Shown here piece after piece: positions 31,835 through 41,966 of a stretch of DNA of 64,000 bases (positions are counted from its first letter, which is position 1; each line of letters starts with the position of its first letter). Made by a program: the position numbers and the translations under genes. The stretch is from Amycolatopsis sp. A133 (GTDB taxonomy: Bacteria; Actinomycetota; Actinomycetes; Mycobacteriales; Pseudonocardiaceae): assembly GCF_031082405.1 (NCBI RefSeq), contig NZ_JAVHJU010000017.1, forward strand, positions 62,001 to 126,000, read 5' to 3'. A model generated the notes under the pieces. The model was not told the DNA's origin and ran no database searches. It saw nothing but the letters and a program-made list of their open reading frames with translations.

Positions 31835-31876
31835 CGTGAGTGGTAAGGCGGGTTCTAACCCGCCTTACCACTCACG
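31835..31876. repeat. palindromic repeat, family A copy 2 (bidirectional terminator?)
   Basis: A 42-nt palindrome with perfect 20-bp arms (CGTGAGTGGTAAGGCGGGTT and its inverse) around CT. It lies between convergent genes and supplies the TGA stop of pabB at 31872-31874. Confidence 0.8.
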
Positions 31877-33119
31877 ATGGGGTGGCAAGTAGGCGTTCCA
31901 GGGGTGCCGCCTTGTGGAGGCACTCCTGCCACTCCGTCTCCGGGTCCGAATCCGCCGTGATGCCGCCGCCCACGCCCAGTGCGATGGTGCCCGAAGCGAT
32001 CTCGAACGTCCGGATCGCGACGTTCAGCTCCAGCCCCGCCGCCGGGGACACCAGGCCGATCGCGCCGGTGTAGACGCCCCGGCCGCACGGCTCCAGCGAC
32101 GCGATCAGGTCCAGCGCGCGGATCTTCGGCGCGCCCGTCACCGAGCCCGGCGGGAACGTCGCGTCCAGCAACGCCGCGTCCGGCACCGACGGCCGCAGCA
32201 CCCCGGTCACCGTGGAATCCAGGTGCCACACCCCCGGGGCCGGCCGGACCCGGAGCAGGGACGGCACCGTCACCGAGCCCACTTCGCACACCCGGCCGAG
32301 GTCGTTGCGCACCAGGTCGGTGATCATCACGTTCTCCGCCACGTCCTTCGTGGACCGGCGCAGCAGCAACGCGTTCCCGTCGTCCGCAGGCCCGCGGCGG
32401 GGGAGCGTTCCCTTGATCGGCGTCGACCGCACCGCACGGCCGTGGCGCGCCAGGAACAGCTCCGGCGAGAACGAAACCACCGATCCCCACGACCCGGACA
32501 CGAAAGCCGCGCGGCGGGGGGACAGCGAAGACACCCCCGAAGCGAACAACGCCGCGGGCGAGCCCGAGAACGACCCCGTGAACCGGCAGCAGATGTTCGC
32601 CTGGAACAGTTCGCCCGCCTCGATCGCGTGCACGCACGCCTTCACCGCGTCCCGGTGTTCCGACGGCAGCGGCCGCCGCAGCGGTCCCGCCGTCCACGAA
32701 AGCGACGGCGGCGGAGCGGCCAGCAAGGATTCCATTGTGGACGCCGACGGGCCGCCGCCGTCGAGGGACTCCAGGTAGCACGTCCCGGAGGCGGACCACC
32801 GCAGCACGTGGTCCGCCCAGCCCCACGCGGACGCGGGCAACGCGCCCGTGCGGGCCGAAGGGTCCGCCAGGTCGTAGGCCAGGTACCCGAACCAGCCGCC
32901 GCCGATCACGCCGGGTGCGGCGTCGACCTCCGGCGGGAAGGAAGGCAGCGCGGCCGGGGAGACCGGCAGCGACGGCGCGATCACGGCCCGGGAAGAAAAC
33001 CACTCACCGGACAGCATCGCCGGGGGCGGCAACCCCCGCGAAGCGGCGTGGTGAGCGAGTACCGAAAAAGCGCGCGAAGGGGTCACGTCCGTCCGGAGTG
33101 GCCTGCTCGTCACGCGCAT
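31872..33119 (-). CDS. pabB: aminodeoxychorismate synthase component I
   Basis: A 415-residue chorismate-binding enzyme that aminates chorismate to ADC for p-aminobenzoate and folate. The PIKGT motif carries the Lys that separates ADC synthases from anthranilate synthases (PIAGT). ENVMITDLVRNDLGRV, FPPGSVTGAPKIRAL and YTGAIG complete the active site. No glutamine amidotransferase gene is adjacent. The ATG at 33119 is favoured; the longer frame upstream lacks conserved sequence. pabB lies at the same place in the mycobacterial block (Rv1005c). It follows the GH25-like gene by 19 bp. Confidence 0.9.
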   Translation of the reverse strand: MRVTSRPLRTDVTPSRAFSVLAHHAASRGLPPPAMLSGEWFSSRAVIAPSLPVSPAALPSFPPEVDAAPGVIGGGWFGYLAYDLADPSARTGALPASAWGWADHVLRWSASGTCYLESLDGGGPSASTMESLLAAPPPSLSWTAGPLRRPLPSEHRDAVKACVHAIEAGELFQANICCRFTGSFSGSPAALFASGVSSLSPRRAAFVSGSWGSVVSFSPELFLARHGRAVRSTPIKGTLPRRGPADDGNALLLRRSTKDVAENVMITDLVRNDLGRVCEVGSVTVPSLLRVRPAPGVWHLDSTVTGVLRPSVPDAALLDATFPPGSVTGAPKIRALDLIASLEPCGRGVYTGAIGLVSPAAGLELNVAIRTFEIASGTIALGVGGGITADSDPETEWQECLHKAAPLERLLATPS

Positions 33120-33138
33120 GGCGACATTGTCGCCGCTC

Positions 33139-33753
33139 CTACAGCAAAAGGTCGCCCAATGTGAACGGGTACACGACGGCGTTCTGCTCCACCGGCGCGG
33201 CGATGCCGGGGACGTCCGGGGCGTACGCGTGCTGGTGCACACCGAGCCGCGAGTGGAACCAGCCCGGCCGCCCGGGGATGCCGTTGTGCCGGATCAGCCA
33301 CAGCACGACCTCGCTGTCGGCCCAGCGGTCCGGGTGCAGCCGGTGGGCCCAGCAGTCGTGGTCGGCGTAGATCAGCACCCGCTCGATGCGCGCCGCGTGC
33401 CGGACGTGCTTGATCCACGCCTTGACGAACCGGTCGTCGACGCTCGGCGCCGCCACCTCCAGCGCCGGCGCGAGCGACCCGGTGGCGAACGCGCCGAGCC
33501 TGCTCGCCGTCCGCACGAAGAACTCCGCCTGGTCGTGCACCGCGCCGGGCCGGGCGTAGTGGCGGCCACCGGCGTGCAGGCCGGCCTCCTGGGCGCCGGC
33601 CAGGTTGCGTTCCGCGGCCGAGCTGCTCCAGTTGACGTTCTCGCTGATCGTCACCGACACGAACCGGGTCTGCGCGGCGCGCACCGCCTGCCAGTCGGCC
33701 ACGCGCTCGCGGTGCGACAGCGAGATGCCGAGCTCGCTCTCCGGCTCTGTCAC
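33139..33753 (-). CDS. GH25-like protein, likely degenerate
   Basis: A 204-residue protein with the overall pattern of GH25 (Cellosyl-type) muramidases: DWQAVRAAQTRFVSVTISE, AGLHAGGRHYARPG, DQAEFFVRTASRLG, LAPALEVA, VLIYADHDCW and a closing VHQHAY. The first catalytic Asp of GH25 (GIDVS) is replaced here (GISLS), and the DxE pair is reduced to LEV, so activity is doubtful. No signal peptide is seen, which also argues against a secreted lysozyme. It is co-directional with pabB and probably co-transcribed. Confidence 0.65.
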   Translation of the reverse strand: MTEPESELGISLSHRERVADWQAVRAAQTRFVSVTISENVNWSSSAAERNLAGAQEAGLHAGGRHYARPGAVHDQAEFFVRTASRLGAFATGSLAPALEVAAPSVDDRFVKAWIKHVRHAARIERVLIYADHDCWAHRLHPDRWADSEVVLWLIRHNGIPGRPGWFHSRLGVHQHAYAPDVPGIAAPVEQNAVVYPFTLGDLLL

Positions 33754-33846
33754 GGTCCCGCCCCCGGCGCGTCGGTGGAGAGCACACCATACGTCGCCGG
33801 AGGCGGACCCGCAGTGACAACACCCGGGTTGCCCAGGCCGTGGTGA

Positions 33847-34611
33847 TCAGGCGTTTTCCTTCTGGAAGGTGCGGGTGCCCCACCACACGGACAACACGGC
33901 CATCACCAGCACCACGACGCTGCCGGTGAACAGGGCGTCCACCGTGAAGTCGCCGCTGAAGGCGTTCCGTTCGACGTCGACGACGTGCCGGAACGGGTTG
34001 ATCTGCGAAATCGTGTACAGCCACTCCGGTGCGACCCCGGACGTGATCGGCAGGAGGATCCCGGAGAGCAGCAGCAGCGGGATGAGCACCGCGTTGAGCA
34101 GGGCCGGGAACGTCTCCTCGCTCTTCAGCGTCAGCGCCAGCGCGTAGGAGCACGACGCCAGCGACACCGCCAGCAGGAACACGATGACCAGGCTCAGCAG
34201 CACGCCGCCGGCCGGCGCGTCCAGGTCGAACGCGAGATACGCCAGCGCGATGATCAACAGGGCCTGGACCACGGCCTGCAGCGCGCTGGCCAGCACCTTG
34301 CCCAGCAGCAGCGCGACCCGGCTGACCGGGGTCACCCGGAACCGCTCGACGACGCCGGAGCGGTACTCGGCCAGCAGCCCGAAGCCGACGAACGAGCTGC
34401 CGAACAGCGCCAGCTGGGTGATCAGCGCCGGCGTCAGCAGCATCCAGCCGTCCACTTCGGACATGCCCTGGGCCTGCACGGCCTTGACCATCAGCGGGCC
34501 GAAGAGGAACAGGTAGAGCAGCGGCTGCATGATCCCGATCAGCACCCAGGTCGGGTTGCGCAGCGCCGCCGTCATTTCGCGGCGGAAGATCAGCCAGGTG
34601 TCACGCAGCAC
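33847..34611 (-). CDS. ABC-2 type permease (DrrB-like)
   Basis: A 254-residue membrane protein with six hydrophobic segments and the DrrB-type pattern (LLAEYRSGVVERFRVTP split as LLAEYRSGV and ERFRVTPVSR, then PISSG-like PITSGVAPEWL and NPFRHVVDVERNAF). It would form the channel of a drug or lipid exporter with the ATPase next to it. The GTG at 34611 overlaps the ATPase gene by 11 bp. It is last in a padR-ATPase-permease operon. Confidence 0.92.
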   Translation of the reverse strand: MLRDTWLIFRREMTAALRNPTWVLIGIMQPLLYLFLFGPLMVKAVQAQGMSEVDGWMLLTPALITQLALFGSSFVGFGLLAEYRSGVVERFRVTPVSRVALLLGKVLASALQAVVQALLIIALAYLAFDLDAPAGGVLLSLVIVFLLAVSLASCSYALALTLKSEETFPALLNAVLIPLLLLSGILLPITSGVAPEWLYTISQINPFRHVVDVERNAFSGDFTVDALFTGSVVVLVMAVLSVWWGTRTFQKENA

Positions 34612-35578
34612 GGCCGGCCTCCTCCGCTTCCCGCAGCGAACGCCCGGTCAACGTCAGGAAGACGTCGTCGAGCGTCGGCCGGTGGACCTGCACCGAGAGC
34701 ATCGTGATGCCCTTGGCGTCCAGGGCCCGCAGCAGCTCCGGCAGGGCGACGTCGCCGCGCGGCACCCGGAACCGGACCTCCCCGCCGTCGACGGACAGCT
34801 CCTGCGCGCCCGCGAGCCGTCCCGCGATCTCCGCGGCGTCCGTGGCCTGCCCGGGGTCGACGCCCACCTCGACGCGGTCGCCGTTGACCCGCGCCTTCAG
34901 CGCGTCCGGCGTGCCCTCGGCGACGATCCGGCCGTCGTCGATCACGATCAGCCGGTCCGACAGCGCGTCCGCCTCGTCGAGGTAGTGGGTGGTGAGGAAA
35001 ACCGTGACGCCCTGTTCGGCGCGCAGCCGGCGGATGTGGTCCCACAGGTTGGCGCGGCTCTGCGGGTCGAGGCCGGTCGACGGCTCGTCGAGGAACACCA
35101 GGCCCGGCGAGTGGATCAGCCCGAGCGCGATGTCGAGCCGCCGCCGCTGCCCGCCGGACAGCGTCTTGGTCAGCCGCTGGTCCAGCCCGGTCAGGTCGAG
35201 CTGCTCGGCGAGTTCGGCGCCGCGCGCGATCGCGTCGGTCTTGCTCATCCGGTAGAGCCGTCCCTGCAGCTCGAGCTCGTCGGCGACCTTGCTCTCCGGC
35301 GCGCTGCCGCCGCCCTGCGCGACGTAGCCGATGCGCTCGCGCACGCCGAGCGGGTCGTCGAGCAGGTCGCGGCCGCCGACGGTCGCGGTGCCCGCGGTCG
35401 GCTTCAGCAGCGTGGTCAGCATGCGCAGCGTGGTCGTCTTCCCGGCGCCGTTGGGCCCGAGGAAGCCGACCAGCTCGCCCGCTTCGACGTCGAGGTCGAC
35501 GCCTTTGACCGCGTGTACTTCCCCCCCAGTGCGGCCCTTGCGGCGGAACCGCCGCTCGAGACCGCGTGCCGTGATCAT
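34601..35578 (-). CDS. ABC transporter ATPase (DrrA-like)
   Basis: A 325-residue ATPase with Walker A GPNGAGKTTT, Q-loop, signature LSGGQRRRLDIA, Walker B LVFLDEPSTGLD and the H-loop His, plus the C-terminal extension typical of DrrA (VHRPTLDDVFLTLTGRSLRE). It powers the adjacent DrrB-like permease for export of a hydrophobic compound. The ATG at 35578 has GAGAGGGG just upstream; TTG at 35602 would swallow that site. A 26-bp palindrome lies 25-50 bp upstream. Confidence 0.93.
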   Translation of the reverse strand: MITARGLERRFRRKGRTGGEVHAVKGVDLDVEAGELVGFLGPNGAGKTTTLRMLTTLLKPTAGTATVGGRDLLDDPLGVRERIGYVAQGGGSAPESKVADELELQGRLYRMSKTDAIARGAELAEQLDLTGLDQRLTKTLSGGQRRRLDIALGLIHSPGLVFLDEPSTGLDPQSRANLWDHIRRLRAEQGVTVFLTTHYLDEADALSDRLIVIDDGRIVAEGTPDALKARVNGDRVEVGVDPGQATDAAEIAGRLAGAQELSVDGGEVRFRVPRGDVALPELLRALDAKGITMLSVQVHRPTLDDVFLTLTGRSLREAEEAGRAA

Positions 35579-35595
35579 GAAAACCCCTCTCGCGG

Positions 35596-35664
35596 TAGTC
35601 AATCAACTAGTCAATCTTGACTAGTTGAGGTGCACACTGTGCCCGAGAAGGATGCGCTAGTCAA
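35596..35664. promoter_or_regulatory. candidate PadR operator cluster
   Basis: TCAACTAGTCAA (35603-35614) and TTGACTAGTTGA (35617-35628) are perfect 12-bp arms with a 2-nt spacer. Extra TAGTCAA half-sites lie at 35596-35602 and 35658-35664. The cluster fills the gap between padR and the exporter genes, so a promoter for the exporter probably lies here under PadR control. Confidence 0.65.
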
Positions 35665-35670
35665 ACTTGA

Positions 35671-36270
35671 TTACCGGGCTGGTGGTGCGCCGAACGGCTC
35701 GCCCGGCTCGTCGGCCATCACGTATTCGCCCGCTTCGAGCCGCTCGACCAGGCCCTGCAACCAGGTCAGGCTCGCGTCGGTGATCCCGCCCCACAGCCGG
35801 TACAGCTCGCCCACGTGCTCCGGGGTGCCCAGGCCCATGTTGACCTTCAGCTCTTCGAGCATCAGCCCCGCCTGCCGCTGCTCGGCCTCCAGGTGCACCA
35901 GCCGGTGCCGGAGCAGGTTGATCACGCGCGCCCGGGGCAGGGTGGTCATCAGCGAAATCGCGGCCGACAGATCGGGGTGGTTGAGCTGGGGATCGGACAG
36001 CGCCTTCGAGAGCAGGACCTGGTACTCCTGCTCACCCTCGGCGGTGAGCCGGTAAGCGACGCGGTCCGGGCCGCCCTCGCCCGGCTCGACGTCGACCTGC
36101 TCCAGCAGGTCCTCGGCCGTCATCTTCTTCAGCGCGTGGTAGATCGACCCGGGCTGGACGTTGGCCCACTTGTCCGCCGACCAGGTCAGCAGCTCGCGCC
36201 GCACCTGGTAGCCGTGCGCGCGGCCGTACATGCGCACCACCCCGAGCACGAGCAACCGTGTCGCCGACAA
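35671..36270 (-). CDS. PadR-family regulator
   Basis: A 199-residue regulator with the PadR winged helix at the N-terminus (RLLVLGVVRMYGRAHGYQVRREL, then VQPGSIYHALKKMTAEDLLE) and a helical C-terminal dimer domain (Vir family type). PadR proteins usually repress adjacent exporters until a drug or phenolic binds. The exporter genes follow on the same strand, and the palindromes between them are the likely binding site. Upstream it diverges from metG with a 52-bp gap. Confidence 0.9.
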   Translation of the reverse strand: MSATRLLVLGVVRMYGRAHGYQVRRELLTWSADKWANVQPGSIYHALKKMTAEDLLEQVDVEPGEGGPDRVAYRLTAEGEQEYQVLLSKALSDPQLNHPDLSAAISLMTTLPRARVINLLRHRLVHLEAEQRQAGLMLEELKVNMGLGTPEHVGELYRLWGGITDASLTWLQGLVERLEAGEYVMADEPGEPFGAPPAR

Positions 36271-36308
36271 CCGGGCCTCCCTCTCGACAAAGCGCGTGAC
36301 GCCCTCCG

Positions 36309-36314
36309 TAGGCT
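36309..36314 (+). promoter_or_regulatory. candidate -10 of metG
   Basis: TAGGCT lies 8 nt before the metG ATG. It is the same hexamer as at rsmI, ksgA and ispE and is consistent with a very short or absent leader. Confidence 0.45.
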
Positions 36315-36322
36315 AATAAGGT

Positions 36323-38119
36323 ATGAGCACCCCTGTGTTGACCGCGGTGGCCTGGCCCTACGCCAACGGCCCCCGCCACATCGGCCACGTGTCCGGATTC
36401 GGCGTCCCGTCCGACGTCTTCTCCCGCTACCAGCGAATGGCCGGCAACCGGGTGCTCATGGTCTCCGGCACCGACGAACACGGCACCCCGATCACCGTCC
36501 AGGCGGACAAGGAGAACTCGACCCCGCAGGAAACGGCGGACAAGTACACCCGCCAGATCGGCACCGACCTGCAGGGCCTCGGCCTGTCCTACGACCTGTT
36601 CACCCGGACCACGACCGGCAACCACGCCGAGGTGACGCAGCAGATCTTCCTGGCGCTGCACCGCAACGGCTACGTCGTGCCGAAGACCACGCGCGGGGCG
36701 ATCAGCCCGTCCACCGGCCGCACGCTGCCCGACCGCTACGTCGAGGGCACCTGCCCGATCTGCGGGTACGACGGCGCGCGCGGCGACCAGTGCGACAACT
36801 GCGGCAACCAGCTCGACGCCGCGGAGCTGATCAACCCGAAGTCGCGGATCAACGGCGAGACGCCGAAGTTCGTCGAGACCGAGCACTACTTCCTCGACCT
36901 GCCGGCGTTCACCAAGACCCTCGGCGACTGGCTGGGCACCAAGACCGACTGGCGCCCGAACGTCCTCAACTTCACCAAGAACCTGATCGACGACATGCGG
37001 CCCCGGCCGATCACCCGTGACCTCGACTGGGGCGTCAAGATCCCCCTCGACGGCTGGCGCGACCAGCCGCTGAAGCGGTTCTACGTCTGGTTCGACGCGG
37101 TGATCGGGTACTTCTCGGCCAGCGTCGAGTGGGCGCGGCGGTCCGGGAACCCGGACGCGTGGCAGGAGTGGTGGAGCAACGCCGACGCCCGGTCGTACTA
37201 CTTCATGGGCAAGGACAACATCACCTTCCACGCCCAGATCTGGCCGGCGCTGCTGTTCGGGCACAACGGCGAGGGCGACAAGGGTGGCGAGCCGGGCAAG
37301 TACGGCAAGCTGCACCTGCCGGACGAGATCGTTTCCAGCGAGTTCCTCACCATGAGCGGCTCGAAGTTCTCGACCTCGCGCGGGCGCGTGATCTACGTCG
37401 AGGACTTCCTGCGCGACTTCGGGCCGGACACGCTGCGGTACTTCATCTCGGTCGCCGGCCCGGAGACCCAGGACACGGACTTCACCTGGGACGAGTTCGT
37501 CCGCCGGACCAACTTCGAGCTGGCCAACGAGTGGGGCAACCTGGTCAACCGGTCCATCTCGATGGCGCACAAGAACGTCGGCGCCATCCCGCGCCCGGAG
37601 GCCCCGACGGCGGCCGACGAAGAGCTGAAGGCGTTGTCGCGCAAGGCGTTCGACACCGCGGGCGCGCACCTGGCCCGGTCCCGGTTCAAGCAGGCGGCGA
37701 GCGAGGCGATGAAGGTCGTCACCGCGGCGAACAAGTACATCTCCGACCAGGAGCCGTGGAAGCTCAAGGACGACCCCACGCGGCGCGACACCGTGCTCCA
37801 CACCGCGCTGCAGGTCGTCTCGGACGCGAACACGCTGCTGACGCCGTTCCTGCCGCACTCGGCGCAGAAGGTCCACGAGGCCCTCGGCGGCACCGGTGTC
37901 TGGGCCGCCCAGCCGGAGCTCAAGGAGGTCGACGACCTCGACATCGACGGCCGGGTCAACCCGATCCTCACCGGCGACTACGCGGCCGAGCAGGCGAAGT
38001 GGGAGTCGACGCCGATCGAGGTCGGCAAGCCACTGGAAAAGCCGTCGCCGCTGTTCACCAAGCTCGACCCGGCCCTCGGCGAGACCGGGCCGGAGTGGGC
38101 GCCGATCACCAAGGAGTAA
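36323..38119 (+). CDS. metG: methionyl-tRNA synthetase
   Basis: A 598-residue class I synthetase that charges tRNA-Met. The HIGH motif appears as HIGH in PRHIGHVSG near 19-22 and KMSKS as KFSTS in [11 protein letters not shown] near 340. [19 protein letters not shown] zinc knuckle with four Cys is near 146-163, and the anticodon-binding helical domain follows. There is no C-terminal EMAP domain. It starts the metG-tatD-rpfB-ksgA-ispE order conserved in actinobacteria. Confidence 0.96.
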   Translation: MSTPVLTAVAWPYANGPRHIGHVSGFGVPSDVFSRYQRMAGNRVLMVSGTDEHGTPITVQADKENSTPQETADKYTRQIGTDLQGLGLSYDLFTRTTTGNHAEVTQQIFLALHRNGYVVPKTTRGAISPSTGRTLPDRYVEGTCPICGYDGARGDQCDNCGNQLDAAELINPKSRINGETPKFVETEHYFLDLPAFTKTLGDWLGTKTDWRPNVLNFTKNLIDDMRPRPITRDLDWGVKIPLDGWRDQPLKRFYVWFDAVIGYFSASVEWARRSGNPDAWQEWWSNADARSYYFMGKDNITFHAQIWPALLFGHNGEGDKGGEPGKYGKLHLPDEIVSSEFLTMSGSKFSTSRGRVIYVEDFLRDFGPDTLRYFISVAGPETQDTDFTWDEFVRRTNFELANEWGNLVNRSISMAHKNVGAIPRPEAPTAADEELKALSRKAFDTAGAHLARSRFKQAASEAMKVVTAANKYISDQEPWKLKDDPTRRDTVLHTALQVVSDANTLLTPFLPHSAQKVHEALGGTGVWAAQPELKEVDDLDIDGRVNPILTGDYAAEQAKWESTPIEVGKPLEKPSPLFTKLDPALGETGPEWAPITKE

Positions 38120-38129
38120 GAGGTCATGC

Positions 38130-38966
38130 ATGGGTGAACAGAAGCGCGAGCTGCCGCCGGTCCCGGACCGGCTCCCGGTGGCGGTGGTGGACGCGCACAC
38201 CCATCTCGACGCGTGCGGCGCGGTCACCGCGGCCGATGTCACGGCCATGGTCGACCGCGCCGAGCGCGCCGGCGTCGCCCGCGTCGTCACGGTCGCGGAC
38301 GACCTCGCCTCGGCCCGCTGGGTCGCCGAGGCCGCGGGCTGGGACCCGCGCGTCTTCGCCGCCGTCGCGATCCACCCGACCCGGACCAAGGAGTTCGGCG
38401 AGGCCGAGAAGACCGAGGTGGAGCGCCTGGCGGCGCACGACCGCGTGGTCGCCGTCGGCGAGACCGGACTCGACTACTACTGGGACTACTCGCCGCACGA
38501 CGCCCAGCAGGAGGCGTTCCGCTGGCACATCGACCTCGCCAAGCGGCTGGGCAAGCCGCTGATGATCCACGACCGCGAGGCCCACGACGACGTGCTGCGC
38601 ATCCTGGCCGAAGAGGGTGCGCCGAACGCCGTAATTTTCCATTGTTTCTCCGGCGACGCGGAAATGGCCCGCAAGTGCGTCGACGCGGGGTATGTCCTTT
38701 CCTTCGCGGGCACCGTCACGTTCAAAAACGCGAAGGGCCTCCACGAGGCCGCCCGGCTCTGCCCGGCCGGGCAGTACCTCGTCGAGACCGACGCGCCGTT
38801 TCTGACCCCCCACCCGTTCCGTGGGCGGCCGAACGAGCCGTTCGGCGCCGCCTACACCGTGCGTCACCTCGCGGCGCTCAGGGGCGAAGCTGTCCACGAA
38901 GTGGCCGAAGCCGTCCGGACCACCGCCGAGCGGATCTACCGACTCCCCAGTGTCACAACGGGTTGA
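38130..38966 (+). CDS. tatD: TatD-family metal-dependent hydrolase
   Basis: A 278-residue TIM-barrel hydrolase related to TatD DNases. The metal ligands are visible: DAHTHLD near the N-terminus, the Glu in GETGLDYY, His in MIHDREA, His in FHCFSGD and the final Asp in VETDAPFL. The ATG at 38130 lies 10 bp past metG, with AGAGG just before it. The pairing of metG and tatD is conserved in many bacteria. Confidence 0.92.
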   Translation: MGEQKRELPPVPDRLPVAVVDAHTHLDACGAVTAADVTAMVDRAERAGVARVVTVADDLASARWVAEAAGWDPRVFAAVAIHPTRTKEFGEAEKTEVERLAAHDRVVAVGETGLDYYWDYSPHDAQQEAFRWHIDLAKRLGKPLMIHDREAHDDVLRILAEEGAPNAVIFHCFSGDAEMARKCVDAGYVLSFAGTVTFKNAKGLHEAARLCPAGQYLVETDAPFLTPHPFRGRPNEPFGAAYTVRHLAALRGEAVHEVAEAVRTTAERIYRLPSVTTG

Positions 38967-39009
38967 ACGCATTGCGACAACAGGGTTCCCGGCTCGTCCA
39001 CCTGATGGA

Positions 39010-39023
39010 GTGACCCAGATCAC
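39010..39023. promoter_or_regulatory. candidate CRP/GlxR-type site of rpfB
   Basis: GTGACCCAGATCAC fits the core GTGA-N6-TCAC of actinobacterial CRP/GlxR. Its centre is about 60 bp upstream of the start of transcription predicted from the promoter at 39041-39069, the classical activating position. CRP-type control of rpf genes is known in Mycobacterium and Corynebacterium. Confidence 0.6.
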
Positions 39024-39040
39024 GACACTCCGGGGGGTGT

Positions 39041-39069
39041 TTGCGCAACCCGCCGCAACCCGTTACTGT
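39041..39069 (+). promoter_or_regulatory. candidate rpfB promoter
   Basis: TTGCGC (39041-39046), a 17-nt spacer and TACTGT (39064-39069) form a good sigma-A-type promoter. Transcription would start near 39076, leaving an untranslated leader of about 180 nt. Confidence 0.55.
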
Positions 39070-39075
39070 CCCGTG

Positions 39076-40680
<1,605 letters not shown>

Positions 40681-40691
40681 CCGCTTCCCGC

Positions 40692-40723
40692 AACGGCCCC
40701 CGTCCTCCCGGACGGGGGCCGTT
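40692..40723 (+). terminator. rpfB terminator hairpin
   Basis: Perfect 14-bp arms (AACGGCCCCCGTCC and its inverse) with loop TCCC start 12 bp after the rpfB stop. There is no U-run, which is usual for high-GC actinomycetes. Confidence 0.8.
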
Positions 40724-40741
40724 CCGCGTGCGCAAAAAGGC

Positions 40742-40888
40742 ATCACGCGTGTCCAGCAAGGCATCACGCGTGTCTGGAGGGGCATCACCCGTGATGCCCG
40801 CCCAATCACGCGAGATGCCCCGCCAATCACGTGAGTTACGGGCTCAATCACGTGAGTTCCGCCGCTGATCACGCGAGTTCCGGGGTCA
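40742..40888. repeat. seven-copy tandem array with exact 21-bp period
   Basis: Units start at 40742, 40763, 40784, 40805, 40826, 40847 and 40868, always 21 bp apart. Each begins ATCAC followed by a palindromic core such as CACGCGTG, CACCCGTG or TCACGTGA. The first three units end with a GGC-like tail and the last three carry GAGTT. A degenerate unit (40721-40741) precedes them. The array fills the gap between the rpfB terminator and the ksgA promoter. The 21-bp spacing equals two helical turns, so all cores face the same side of the DNA. Confidence 0.85.
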
Positions 40889-40890
40889 AG

Positions 40891-40896
40891 TAGGCT
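40891..40896 (+). promoter_or_regulatory. candidate leaderless -10 of ksgA
   Basis: TAGGCT lies 6 nt before the GTG at 40903. The last unit of the 21-bp array ends just upstream, where a -35 element would lie. Confidence 0.5.
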
Positions 40897-40902
40897 CGTC
40901 CG

Positions 40903-41739
40903 GTGGTTGAACTGTTGGGACCTGCCGAGATCCGCGGGCTGGCGGCCGAGCTGGACGTGCGGCCGACGAAGAAGCTCGGGCAGAACTTCGTGCACGATCC
41001 CAACACCGTCCGCCGGATCGTCGAACTCGCCGGCGTCACCCCCGGCGACGTCGTCCTCGAGGTCGGGCCCGGGCTCGGGTCGCTGACCCTCGGGCTGCTC
41101 GCCACCGGGGCGCGGGTCGTCGCCGTCGAGATCGACCCCAAGCTCGCCGAACGGCTGCCGGAAACCGTCGCCGAGCGGGGCCCCGAAGCCGCGGGGAACC
41201 TCACCGTCGTCGGGGCCGACGCCATGCGCGTCACCCGGGAGGAACTGGGCGAGCCGACGGCCCTGGTCGCCAACCTGCCCTACAACGTCGCCGTGCCGGT
41301 GGTGCTGCACCTGCTGGCCGAGGTGCCGTCGCTGAAGACCGGCCTCGTCATGGTCCAAACCGAAGTCGCCGAGCGGATGGCCGCCGGCCCCGGCAGCCGG
41401 ATCTACGGCGTGCCGAGCGTCAAGCTCGCCTGGTACGGCAGCGCACGCAAGGTCGCCGCCGTGCCACGCTCGGTGTTCTGGCCCGTGCCGAACGTCGATT
41501 CCGCGCTCGTCGCCTTCGAACGCGGAGACACCACCGCGTCCGAAGACCGGGAGCTGCTCTTCGGCCTGGTGGACGCCGCCTTCTCCCAACGCAGGAAGAC
41601 GCTCCGCGCCGCGCTCGCGGGCTGGGCGGGCTCGGCCGAACGCGCCGGCGAACTCCTGACGGCCGCCGGGATCGACCCGAGGACCCGCGGCGAACAGCTG
41701 GACGTGCACGACTTCGCCCGGATCGCCGCCGCGCGTTAG
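40903..41739 (+). CDS. ksgA: 16S rRNA dimethyladenosine transferase
   Basis: A 278-residue enzyme (RsmA) that dimethylates A1518 and A1519 of 16S rRNA. Motifs include [22 protein letters not shown], the catalytic NLPYNV near 124, and [13 protein letters not shown]. The GTG at 40903 has no ribosome site and a TAGCCT-like hexamer (TAGGCT) 6 nt upstream, fitting leaderless translation. It is followed by a small hairpin and the riboswitch-controlled metN region. Confidence 0.96.
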   Translation: MVELLGPAEIRGLAAELDVRPTKKLGQNFVHDPNTVRRIVELAGVTPGDVVLEVGPGLGSLTLGLLATGARVVAVEIDPKLAERLPETVAERGPEAAGNLTVVGADAMRVTREELGEPTALVANLPYNVAVPVVLHLLAEVPSLKTGLVMVQTEVAERMAAGPGSRIYGVPSVKLAWYGSARKVAAVPRSVFWPVPNVDSALVAFERGDTTASEDRELLFGLVDAAFSQRRKTLRAALAGWAGSAERAGELLTAAGIDPRTRGEQLDVHDFARIAAAR

Positions 41740-41760
41740 CCGTTCCACAGTGGAGACGGG
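41740..41760 (+). terminator. possible ksgA terminator
   Basis: TCCAC-A-GTGGA with outer CCGT/ACGG pairs forms a bulged hairpin directly after the ksgA stop, followed by GTAAAAATA. It is short, so a terminator role is only likely. Confidence 0.4.
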
Positions 41761-41831
41761 TAAAAATACGCCCTCCCCGCCGTGATCCCGCGATTCGGAC
41801 ACCGCCACTCGTGTGATCTGGGCCAACAGGC

Positions 41832-41861
41832 TTGCGTTCGCTCCTCGGGATCGGTTTTACT
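41832..41861 (+). promoter_or_regulatory. candidate promoter of the riboswitch transcript
   Basis: TTGCGT (41832-41837), an 18-nt spacer and TTTACT (41856-41861) would start transcription near 41868, right at the 5' base of the SAM riboswitch. Confidence 0.45.
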
Positions 41862-41868
41862 CAGTACG

Positions 41869-41955
41869 TCCATCCCGAGCGACTGAGAGACCTGGCTCGC
41901 CGAAGTCGCAGCAACCACCCTCCGCAGGGCAGGTGCTACCGCCAGGACCGATGGA
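41869..41955 (+). ncRNA. SAM-I (S-box) riboswitch
   Basis: The core elements occur in order: GAGAGACCTGGCTCG, CGAAGTCGCAGCAACC, then GGGCAGGTGCTACCGCC. The closing P1 helix pairs TCCATC (41869-41874) with GATGGA (41950-41955). The P1 3' strand overlaps a TGGAGG ribosome site (41952-41957) of the small ORF at 41967, so SAM binding should hide that site. It precedes a MetN-like ATPase gene, in keeping with methionine control. Confidence 0.85.
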
Positions 41956-41966
41956 GGCCGTTTTAG

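Noticed and set aside
38126..38137. Four-codon ORF ATG-CAT-GGG-TGA overlapping the tatD start
   Set aside because: It is too short and is best explained by the sequence around the real ATG at 38130.
40742..40888. CRISPR array
   Set aside because: The period is 21 bp with short palindromic cores and no unique spacers of 30-40 bp; no cas genes are present.
41869..41955. SAM-IV riboswitch, the other actinobacterial class
   Set aside because: The order of GACCTGGCTCG, GCAGCAACC and GGTGCTACCGCC fits the S-box (SAM-I) better; the short GTCATGAG start of SAM-IV is missing.
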